From Thermodesulfovibrionales bacterium (GTDB lineage Bacteria > Nitrospirota > Thermodesulfovibrionia > Thermodesulfovibrionales > SM23-35), in the NCBI GenBank assembly GCA_031082155.1, contig JAVHLL010000001.1, positions 147,252 to 211,251 on the forward strand: a DNA stretch of 64,000 nucleotides, written 5' to 3'. The notes under the pieces are model-generated. The model saw nothing but the letters and a program-made list of their open reading frames with translations. It made no database searches and had not been told where the DNA came from. Both the position numbers and the translations under genes were made by a program. Of this stretch, positions 53,760-61,024 are shown in pieces; the stretch's first letter is position 1, and the number at the start of each line of letters is the position of its first letter.

Positions 53760-54166
53760 ATGTTCACTGTTGATGCAATGGGCAGAAGTTATCTTGGGAA
53801 ATTGGCGGAAAACGATCCGTTTCACGGTTATCTTCAGTATGACATTCAGCCGCAGATTAACGGCTTATCAGGCCGAGTGCAATACCGTGCCGGCTCAACG
53901 AATCCAATGATGTTTACCTGTACGAAGACAGATACTCCGGCACGAAGATCGTCGTCAAATTTTTTCTTTCATCGCGGAAATGGGACGCGGAGAAGGCTGC
54001 CGCAACAGAACAGCCATCGGCGTCGGAGGCGACTTTCATCAGGACTGCGGTTATTGTCAATGAAAGCAAAGAGTATTGCACAAGATTTTCCTGTCGTTTG
54101 CACAGGTGGTTCGGCCGTCGGGCTATTGTGAACCTAAAGAGCAACATAAATATTAATTTGGGGTGA
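53760..54166 (+). pseudogene. Frameshifted fragment, possibly of a kinase-like phosphotransferase
   Basis: From the ATG at 53760 one frame gives a protein-like start (MFTVDAMGRSYLGKLAE, then GYLQYDIQPQ), but it becomes Arg/Ser-rich nonsense after about residue 50. From 53906 a second frame continues as NDVYLYEDRYSGTKIVVKFF, then RKWDAEKAA, open to a TGA at 54164. The junction around 53900 fits a single-base frameshift. The block NDVYLYED...TKIVVKFF looks like the nucleotide-binding start of an aminoglycoside-phosphotransferase/kinase-like fold, but the catalytic C-terminal part is missing. It lies behind the glucan synthase and a possible sigma-54 promoter. Confidence 0.5.
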
Positions 54167-54169
54167 TCC

Positions 54170-54511
54170 ATGAATGTTACCGCGGCAATAAGAATTGCGA
54201 AACAAAAAATTAAAAGGCATATTTACATATATCTGTTTAGCGGACGAGTACAAAAACAACTTGAACTGCGGGAAGGTAAATGTTTGCAGTGTGGAAGATG
54301 CTGTAAACTCGTATTCAGGTGCCCGATGCTTGTTGGGGAAACCCCTCACTTGAGATGTAGGATATATACCCACCGTTCCAAAGTCTGCATGCAATTTCCT
54401 ATCAGCGAAGAAGACCTCAGGGATGTAAATAACCAGTGTGGATACAGCTTCAGAACTGCCGATAATGTTGTTGGTGATGTGGATCTCAAGAATCTGTCCT
54501 CTTATTTTTGA
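54170..54511 (+). CDS. YkgJ-like cysteine-cluster protein
   Basis: The 113 residues have a basic N-terminal helix and then CLQCGRCCKLVFRCPML near 38-54, and CRIYTHRSKVCMQFP with a later C at the NQCGYSF segment. This pattern of CxxCGxCC followed by spaced cysteines is that of the YkgJ/UPF0153 family, thought to bind zinc or an iron-sulfur cluster. GGGGTGATCC precedes the ATG. It starts four bases after the end of the pseudogene frame. Function is unknown. Confidence 0.75.
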   Translation: MNVTAAIRIAKQKIKRHIYIYLFSGRVQKQLELREGKCLQCGRCCKLVFRCPMLVGETPHLRCRIYTHRSKVCMQFPISEEDLRDVNNQCGYSFRTADNVVGDVDLKNLSSYF

Positions 54512-54753
54512 CGCTTACAAAATAAAAACTTCAGAAGTGTGCAATGTGCTTCTGTTTTCGTCGGTTGTGTATTTTTTCGAACTGATAATCCTCAACTATT
54601 CCAAACCTGAACAAACGGGAAGGGACGCAATCCTGTATACTTAATATTAAGAAATCAATGGATATCAACAATTCAGTGCAGCTGATATTTCAATGCAGTC
54701 AAACAGGTAACTTCCCTCAGGGAAAAGATATCTGATGGCAATAGTCTCTTCGC

Positions 54754-55599
54754 ATGGCAAAAAAACGGTTAGGACAGCATTTTCTCTCTGACCCTTCCAT
54801 CCTGCAAAGGATTGTGGAAGCAGCGAGGCTTGCCCCCGAAGACCTCGTTGTGGAGATTGGTCCCGGCCCGGGTAAACTTACCCGGATACTTGCCGGAACA
54901 GTGCGGAGGGTAATTGCCATCGAACTTGATGAGGCCTTATGCCGGACATTATGGGATGAGTATGCTCAGGCGGAAAATGTTGAAGTCGTATATGGTGATG
55001 CGCTTGAATATCCTTACGAAGACCTCCCCGAATTTAAGGTCGTTGCGAATATCCCGTACTATATTACGACACCGATAATCTTCAGGCTTCTTGAAAACAA
55101 ATCGGCACCTCTGGATATGCTCAGGAAAGTTCAGGGAATTCCTCCTGTGGAAAAAGAAGGAATTCCCGATTTTCGGACAAACAGACTCAAGTCCATGACT
55201 CTTACCATCCAGAAGGAAGTTGCCGAGAGAATTGTCGCCAGCCCCGGTGGGAAAGATTACGGAGTGCTCTCGATCATGGTCCAATACCTGGGAGACCCCG
55301 AATTAAATTTTGTTATTCCCAAACAGGCATTCAGACCTGTTCCCAAGGTTGATTCTGCGGTCATATATATCAGAATACGCAAGCAACCCGCTGTGCATGT
55401 CCACAATGAAGAGCAGTTCTTCAGGATTGTCAGGACCGCTTTTTCACAGAGGAGGAAGATGCTCTCCAATTCACTGAAAAATACCGGGGAAAATGTAAAG
55501 AAATGGCTGGACAGAGCGGAAATCGAAGGATTCAGGAGACCCGAGACATTGAGCATCGGGGATTTTGCGCGGCTTGCGAATACTTTTGAAATATCATGA
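54754..55599 (+). CDS. ksgA: 16S rRNA dimethyladenosine transferase KsgA
   Basis: KsgA dimethylates two adjacent adenosines near the 3' end of 16S rRNA. The 281 residues start KKRLGQHFLSDPSILQRIV, with the SAM-binding VVEIGPGPGKLTRIL (37-51) and the catalytic NIPYYITTP near 98. Between LLENK and MTLTIQKEVAERIV there are about 30 residues (including GIPPVEKEGIPDFR) where relatives have about ten; the DNA there is a palindrome (see 55134-55167). The frame is intact, so the protein is probably functional. No good ribosome site is visible. Its end overlaps the convergent ftsH by six bases. Confidence 0.94.
   Translation: MAKKRLGQHFLSDPSILQRIVEAARLAPEDLVVEIGPGPGKLTRILAGTVRRVIAIELDEALCRTLWDEYAQAENVEVVYGDALEYPYEDLPEFKVVANIPYYITTPIIFRLLENKSAPLDMLRKVQGIPPVEKEGIPDFRTNRLKSMTLTIQKEVAERIVASPGGKDYGVLSIMVQYLGDPELNFVIPKQAFRPVPKVDSAVIYIRIRKQPAVHVHNEEQFFRIVRTAFSQRRKMLSNSLKNTGENVKKWLDRAEIEGFRRPETLSIGDFARLANTFEIS
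55134..55167. repeat. In-frame palindromic insertion inside ksgA
   Basis: GGGAATTCCT (55134-55143) and AGGAATTCCC (55158-55167) are perfect inverted arms of 10 bp around a 14-bp centre, located exactly in the extra segment of KsgA. It resembles coding palindromic elements reported in other bacteria, but I cannot find a second copy in this window. Confidence 0.6.
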
Positions 55600-57480
55600 A
55601 TTTTTCGATTCCTGTATGATTTTCTCTATAGCCGTTTTTTCGAGGACTTCTTCTTTTATGAGAGCGTTTGCCAGGGCGTCGAGGACATTCCTCTCCCGTG
55701 AGAGTATCTCTTGTGCCTTTTTCTCTGCATCAATAATGAGTTCCCTGATTTCCTGATCCATAAGCCAGGCCATTTCTTCACTGTACCGTTTCGGTTGTGC
55801 GAGCTCCCTGCCGAGAAAAGGATGCTCTTCGCCTCTCCCCAGATTGACCGGACCGACCTTTTCACTCATTCCCCACTGGGCCACCATCTTCTCGGCAAGG
55901 GCAGTTGCTTCCTTGAGGTCGTTCTGTGCACCGCTGCTCATATCATTGAAGACGATCTGCTCGGCGACCCTTCCGGCAAGTCCGACACTCAACCGGTTCA
56001 TAAGGTACGATTTCGGATAATAGTGCCTGTCTTCCTGCGGGAGGAGCTGTGTTACTCCCATGGCCATCCCTCTCGGTATGATGCTTACCTTATGAATCGG
56101 GTCCGTGCCCGGGAGGTTCCATGCGACCAGGGTATGTCCTGCCTCGTGATATGCAGTGATCTGTTTCTCGGCCTCGCTTATGGTCTCCTCCCTCACCGCA
56201 CCCATGAGGGTTACATCGCGAGCCTCCTCAAAGTCGCTCATGTCTATCTTTTCCTTGCCCTTTCTTACGGCTATGAGTGCTGCTTCATTCGCAATGTTTT
56301 CGAGATCAGCCCCGGTCATTCCCGGCGTGCCCCGTGCGATCTTTTCAAAATCCAGACCCTCTGCAACGGTTTTTCCCCGGGCATGCACTTCAAGGATCGC
56401 CTTGCGTTCTTTCAACCCCGGCCTGTCGATAACGATATGCCTGTCAAACCTTCCCGGCCTGAGGAGCGCAGGGTCAAGCACATCCGGTCTGTTGGTTGCC
56501 GCAAGGACGATCACTTCTTCATGGGACTCGAACCCGTCCATTTCACTCAGGAGCTGGTTGAGCGTCTGCTCGCGTTCATCATGACCGCCTCCAAAGCCTG
56601 CGCCGCGCGTTCTTCCCACCGCATCGATTTCGTCAATAAAGATGATGCTCGGTTGGGAATCCTTCGCTTTCTTGAACATGTCTCGTACCCGTGAGGCGCC
56701 GACCCCGACAAACATCTCGATGAATTCCGACGCGCTGATACTGTAAAAGGGCACGCCTGCCTCACCTGCCGTGGCCCGGGCAAGCAGGGTTTTCCCCGTC
56801 CCGGGAGGTCCGACCAGAAGCACCCCCTTGGGAATTTTTGCACCGAGTTTTTTGAATCTGGAAGGGTCTTTCAGAAATTCGATCGTCTCCCTGAGTTCCT
56901 TTTTAACATTTTCCATTCCTGCCACATCCTTGAACGTGATGTCTATCTTTTTTGCATCAAAAAGCTTTGCCTTGCTTGCACCAAACGTGAACAGACCACC
57001 GGCGCCTCCCTGTACCTGCTGCGCCCGTTTCATAATCAGAACCCATATCCCTATGATCAGTACCCACGGCAATACTCCGATGAGGAGTTGCCAGAGGAAT
57101 GATCCCTTTTCTGAAGGTTCGACAGAAATCGCCACGTTCTTTTCGCGGAGTTGTGCGAGCAGGCCCTCCCCCTGAAAAGAGGGGAGGAACGTCTGGAATT
57201 TTTTCACTGAGACCGGTGCTTTTTCACCGGGAAGCGGGAGAGCTATTGCTTTTGCAAATTCGCCGCTTACCTGAAGTTCTTTTATTAACACGGATTGCAC
57301 GTTCCCGTCCTGGAGCTGCTGCAGGAATTGACTGTAGCTGATCGCGCGCAGATCGAACCTGCTCATTGCAAAGAATTGTCCCCATAAATAGAGGGAAAGA
57401 AGGAGGATAAACGCTATGATGATTACCCTCCACTGGGGGCTTTTCATCTTATCCGCTATTGTGGGTTGTTTCTCGGGCAT
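55594..57480 (-). CDS. ftsH: ATP-dependent zinc metalloprotease FtsH
   Basis: FtsH degrades membrane and regulatory proteins, in other bacteria including LpxC and heat-shock sigma. The 628 residues contain two membrane helices (about 18-36 and 127-147) around a periplasmic part, a AAA domain with GPPGTGKT near 225, [15 protein letters not shown], the arginine-finger region, and the HEAGH zinc site near 447 with a C-terminal protease domain. Length is typical. The minus-strand gene converges on ksgA. Confidence 0.97.
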   Translation of the reverse strand: MPEKQPTIADKMKSPQWRVIIIAFILLLSLYLWGQFFAMSRFDLRAISYSQFLQQLQDGNVQSVLIKELQVSGEFAKAIALPLPGEKAPVSVKKFQTFLPSFQGEGLLAQLREKNVAISVEPSEKGSFLWQLLIGVLPWVLIIGIWVLIMKRAQQVQGGAGGLFTFGASKAKLFDAKKIDITFKDVAGMENVKKELRETIEFLKDPSRFKKLGAKIPKGVLLVGPPGTGKTLLARATAGEAGVPFYSISASEFIEMFVGVGASRVRDMFKKAKDSQPSIIFIDEIDAVGRTRGAGFGGGHDEREQTLNQLLSEMDGFESHEEVIVLAATNRPDVLDPALLRPGRFDRHIVIDRPGLKERKAILEVHARGKTVAEGLDFEKIARGTPGMTGADLENIANEAALIAVRKGKEKIDMSDFEEARDVTLMGAVREETISEAEKQITAYHEAGHTLVAWNLPGTDPIHKVSIIPRGMAMGVTQLLPQEDRHYYPKSYLMNRLSVGLAGRVAEQIVFNDMSSGAQNDLKEATALAEKMVAQWGMSEKVGPVNLGRGEEHPFLGRELAQPKRYSEEMAWLMDQEIRELIIDAEKKAQEILSRERNVLDALANALIKEEVLEKTAIEKIIQESKNS

Positions 57481-57616
57481 GATTACATTGTAACGGAATC
57501 ATGGCAAAAAACATAGGGAGAAACCACGGAGTAATACAGGGAACTTATACAAAAAGTTGACTCTGTTGCGGCAACCTGTTAAAGTTTTAATAACACCCGT
57601 CACGAAAGGAGAAACC

Positions 57617-57958
57617 ATGGATGATGACTATAAGAAAATAGCCGCAGCATTTTTAGTGGGCGGAGCGGTCGGAGCCTTGTTTGCACTTCTCTATGCCCCG
57701 AAGTCCGGGAAAGAGACGAGGAAGGATATTGCAAGGACGGCACGGAAGATAAAGAAGGAAACGGTCCATTTAGTCGAAGATACAATCGACAGCGTGAACG
57801 ATTTCACTGTAGATATGAAGGATAAGGTTTCGGATCTTATAGAGCAAGGTGTGGAACTTTCCAGTGGCGCAAAGAAAGAGGTTATCAGGAACCTTGAACA
57901 CGGCCAGAAAGTGATTGAAAAACAAAAGAAAAGAATCATTGAAGCCCTCGGGCTTTAA
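57617..57958 (+). CDS. YtxH-domain membrane-anchored protein
   Basis: About 113 residues: a glycine-rich hydrophobic helix near 9-28 (AAAFLVGGAVGALFALLYAP) and then KSGKETRKDIARTARKIKK and a long charged helix, the YtxH (general stress) plan. I use the ATG at 57617 because AAAGGAG lies seven bases upstream; an in-frame ATG 20 codons earlier has no ribosome site. The family is often induced by stress; the function is not defined. A strong terminator follows. Confidence 0.85.
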   Translation: MDDDYKKIAAAFLVGGAVGALFALLYAPKSGKETRKDIARTARKIKKETVHLVEDTIDSVNDFTVDMKDKVSDLIEQGVELSSGAKKEVIRNLEHGQKVIEKQKKRIIEALGL

Positions 57959-57982
57959 GACCAGCCGGTAGTATATTTTTCA

Positions 57983-58020
57983 AAGGCAGAGGGAAATACT
58001 TCAGTATTTCCCTCTGCCTT
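57983..58020 (+). terminator. Strong Rho-independent terminator after ytxH
   Basis: A perfect 17-bp stem AAGGCAGAGGGAAATAC/GTATTTCCCTCTGCCTT with a 4-nt TTCA loop runs into TTTTTGTC. Confidence 0.92.
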
Positions 58021-58076
58021 TTTGTCTTGCTGCAAACCCTGCAGCCGCATTAAATAACAGGGGAGGAGAATAACTT

Positions 58077-59741
58077 ATGGAACGCGAAATAATAGAATTC
58101 GATGTGATCTTTGTCGGCGGAGGGCCTGCCAATTTAAGCAGTGCAATTCATCTCACGAACCTTGTCCGGAAGCATAATGAGGAGATTGAAAACGGGAAAC
58201 AGCAAGGCAGGAAGATTGATATCGAAGACAGGATTGCGGTGCTCGAAAAGGGAGCGTCTTTCGGCGCACATAACATTTCCGGAGCAGTGCTCATCCCTGA
58301 TGTGCTTTCGGAACTGTTGCCTGACCATAAGCAGCTTAGCTGTCCCATCGACGCAGAGGTAGACAAGGAATCCATTTATTTTTTGACCACGAAGGGTAAT
58401 ATCAGAATTCCTTTTACTCCGCAGGTTCTGAACAATCACGGCAATTATCTGATTTCTCTCTCCAGATTTGTCAGCTGGCTTGCTCAAATTGCGGAAAAGA
58501 ACAAAGTGATGTTGCTTGAGGGAACGGCTGCAGTCGAAATCCTCTATGAAGGTACAAAAGTGACCGGCGTCCGGACGGACGATAAACGTCTTCAGGAGAA
58601 TGGCGAATATGAGACTCCCGGGTATATTTTGAACTCAAAGGTTGTTGTGCTGGGAGAGGGGAGCAATGGTACTTTGCGGAAAAGCATTGTTGAAAAATTG
58701 CATCTTGATCAGGGCAGGGCTCCTTCCCTCTATGAACTCGGCGTAAAGGAGATCTATGAACTAAAGCGCAATCCTCTCAAAAAGGGGGAATGTATCCATA
58801 CGCTCGGATATCCGTTCCGGAAAGGACTTTCCGGCGGTGGATTTGTTTATTGTATTTCCGAAACCCAGGTTGTCATCGGGCTTATCGCCCATCTCAGTTC
58901 CAAAGACCCGCAGTTCGACCCGCACAAGGAACTTCAAAAATATAAACAGCATCCTCTGATTTTTAATATTATCAAGGACGGAAAGCCTACACATTACGGC
59001 GCCCGGACGCTTCCCTGCGGCGGGTATTTTTCCATCCCCAAGCTTACCTCCGACGGCGTGATGATAACCGGCGACTCTGCGAACCTTGTCGATTCACAGA
59101 AGCTGAAGGGTCTCCATACTTCCATAAAATCAGGGATGCTTGCGGCTGAAGTCCTCTTTGAAGCGTTCAGGACGAATGATTTTTCGGCAAACCAGCTGGC
59201 CAAGTATGAAGAGAAATTGAAAAACAGCTGGATCTATTCCGATCTCAGGAAGGGCCGCAATTTCACTCCTGCAGTTGCCAAGGGAGTATCTTTCCCTGGC
59301 GGGCTGCTTCTCGGATTCCAGATGGTTACCGGAGGGGTTACCCCCATAGGGGATCTGAAAACAAAACCTGATTACTCGACAACCCAGGATATGAAGCATT
59401 TTTACGGCAAAAGCTCACCCGAACCTTTGCCAAGGGCGGATGACAGAATTATTATAAGCAAATTGACGGATGTCTATTTCTCCGGCACATCACATGATGA
59501 AAAACAGAAAAGCCATATCCGGTTGATAGACGACGCGAAATGTAAAAAATGTATCGCAGAGTACAACGCATCCTGCACGGCATTCTGCCCCGCGGGCGTC
59601 TATGAACTGGAAGCTGACAAAATAAGAGTGAACTTCAGCAACTGCCTGCACTGCAAGACCTGCGACCTGAAATGTCCTTTCGAGAATATACTATGGGACC
59701 TGCCGGAAGGCGGGGGCGGGCCGAAGTATACCCTGCAGTAA
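58077..59741 (+). CDS. Electron transfer flavoprotein-ubiquinone oxidoreductase
   Basis: ETF-QO passes electrons from electron transfer flavoprotein to the quinone pool. The 554 residues have an N-terminal FAD motif (VGGGPANLSSAIHL), a second FAD contact ITGDSANLVDSQKLKGLHTSIKSG, the quinone-binding region, and a C-terminal 4Fe-4S site (NCLHCKTCDLKCPFENILWD near 522). An extra Cys cluster (CKKCIAEYNASCTAFCP) precedes it, as is usual. No etfAB is nearby. GGGGAGGAG precedes the ATG. Confidence 0.93.
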   Translation: MEREIIEFDVIFVGGGPANLSSAIHLTNLVRKHNEEIENGKQQGRKIDIEDRIAVLEKGASFGAHNISGAVLIPDVLSELLPDHKQLSCPIDAEVDKESIYFLTTKGNIRIPFTPQVLNNHGNYLISLSRFVSWLAQIAEKNKVMLLEGTAAVEILYEGTKVTGVRTDDKRLQENGEYETPGYILNSKVVVLGEGSNGTLRKSIVEKLHLDQGRAPSLYELGVKEIYELKRNPLKKGECIHTLGYPFRKGLSGGGFVYCISETQVVIGLIAHLSSKDPQFDPHKELQKYKQHPLIFNIIKDGKPTHYGARTLPCGGYFSIPKLTSDGVMITGDSANLVDSQKLKGLHTSIKSGMLAAEVLFEAFRTNDFSANQLAKYEEKLKNSWIYSDLRKGRNFTPAVAKGVSFPGGLLLGFQMVTGGVTPIGDLKTKPDYSTTQDMKHFYGKSSPEPLPRADDRIIISKLTDVYFSGTSHDEKQKSHIRLIDDAKCKKCIAEYNASCTAFCPAGVYELEADKIRVNFSNCLHCKTCDLKCPFENILWDLPEGGGGPKYTLQ

Positions 59742-59760
59742 GGGGACGGTTCTCATTATT

Positions 59761-59913
59761 GTCTGTTCATAAACAATCAAGAAAATCAAAACACTGTCAT
59801 TCCCGCAAGCTAAGCCCGTCGGGAATCCTTCCTGGAAGCTATTGGAAAGATTCCGGACAAGCTGGAATGACAAATGAACGTTATCAAATCGCATTTATTA
59901 TTTATAAACAGAC
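59761..59913. repeat. Interspersed inverted-repeat element, copy C
   Basis: Outer arms GTCTGTTCATAAACAAT (59761-59777) and ATTATTTATAAACAGAC (59897-59913) pair at 14 of 17 positions; inner arms of the tgtcattcc.../...ggaatgaca type lie at 59795-59882. The left flank is shared, in the opposite orientation, with the element at 306-427. It lies between the convergent ETF-QO and metallo-beta-lactamase genes. Confidence 0.72.
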
Positions 59914-59918
59914 TCTAT

Positions 59919-60839
59919 TTAGCGCTTGTTCAAATACTTCATCTGGATATTCGGCGCAATGAGCAACTTGCCTTCAGGTCGCTGAGGCAGGGCACTCTGG
60001 ATTGCGGTTACGATCTTTTGGATGTCATCCGACCGGGATGCAAGCTCTTTTGCCTTTTGGTCAAAGAGAAGAATGTACTCTTTCATATCTTCCAGCTCAT
60101 TCTTCCCCGAGAGAGGGCCATGGCCGGGGATGATCTTTTCTATATCCATTGACTTAATGGCATCCAGTTCTTTAGCCCATTCCTCAATATTCCCCTCTCC
60201 GAGGAAAGGATGGTAATTTGTAAAAAGTATATCACCGGCGAAAAGGACTTTTTTGTCAGGCAGATAGACCAGCGTATCTCCGTCGGTGTGTGACTGACGG
60301 GCATGAATAAGTTCGATCTGCTGACCGCTGATATTGATAGTCATTCTATCGCCATAGGTCAAAAGGGGATAGGCCAATGTCGTTCCTTTCATATCCTGTG
60401 GTGTAAGACCGTATTTCCCGATATTCTCAAGTGTCTCCCTGGCACTATTCTCCATGGCCTTCCTGGAGTTTTCCTGAGCGATGATCACCGCACCGAGTTT
60501 TGCGAATTCAGAATTGCCGAACACGTGGTCAAGGTGATAATGCGTATTAATTACATATCTAATAGGTTTGCGGGAGATTATGCGGATGTCCCGAATAAAG
60601 CGCTTTGCCTCTTTGGCGGAAATCATTGTATCCACAACCACAATACCATCCTTGCCAATAATGATGCCCGCATTCGCCCCAAAACTATTATTCTTAGAAC
60701 CGTTTTTTATGTCCACGTATGCATAGACATTCTCAGCAATCCGCGTCAATTTCTCTCCGGCAAATGCGCGGTCACAAAGTACGAATAGAACGAGAACCAA
60801 TACCGACAACTTTCCAAAAATTACTAAAAACTTCCTCAT
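59919..60839 (-). CDS. Secreted metallo-beta-lactamase-fold hydrolase
   Basis: About 306 residues. The first 28 form a signal peptide (MRKFLVIFGKLSVLVLVLF... ending AFAG). The mature part has the MBL motif INTHYHLDHVFGN (HxHxDH), a later SHTDGDTLVYLPDKKVLFAGD and IPGHGP, the full zinc ligand set. Such proteins of the subclass near quinoprotein-relay and SoxH-type hydrolases occur in the periplasm; the substrate is unknown. I place the start at 60839 because CAGGAGG lies seven bases upstream; an upstream ATG adds 24 unlikely residues before the signal peptide. Confidence 0.87.
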   Translation of the reverse strand: MRKFLVIFGKLSVLVLVLFVLCDRAFAGEKLTRIAENVYAYVDIKNGSKNNSFGANAGIIIGKDGIVVVDTMISAKEAKRFIRDIRIISRKPIRYVINTHYHLDHVFGNSEFAKLGAVIIAQENSRKAMENSARETLENIGKYGLTPQDMKGTTLAYPLLTYGDRMTINISGQQIELIHARQSHTDGDTLVYLPDKKVLFAGDILFTNYHPFLGEGNIEEWAKELDAIKSMDIEKIIPGHGPLSGKNELEDMKEYILLFDQKAKELASRSDDIQKIVTAIQSALPQRPEGKLLIAPNIQMKYLNKR

Positions 60840-60972
60840 ATTTATCCTCCTGTTTATTGCAACAATGATTCCACCAACTTGGTTTTTCGGGTTCTTGAAA
60901 GAATATAGCATAGCAGTGAATTACTTGAAAGAGTAAAGTGGTATGTGAGTCAATTCGTAAGAGCAAAAATTA

Positions 60973-61002
60973 TTGTTAAATTAATATATTTATTGGTATA
61001 AT
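60973..61002 (+). promoter_or_regulatory. Promoter of the CheB-CheR-PAS gene
   Basis: TTGTTA (60973-60978) and TATAAT (60997-61002) have an 18-bp spacer, with the ribosome site AAAGGGGGAG and TTG start shortly after. The -10 is perfect. Confidence 0.7.
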
Positions 61003-61024
61003 TTTTTTTATAAAGGGGGAGCTT

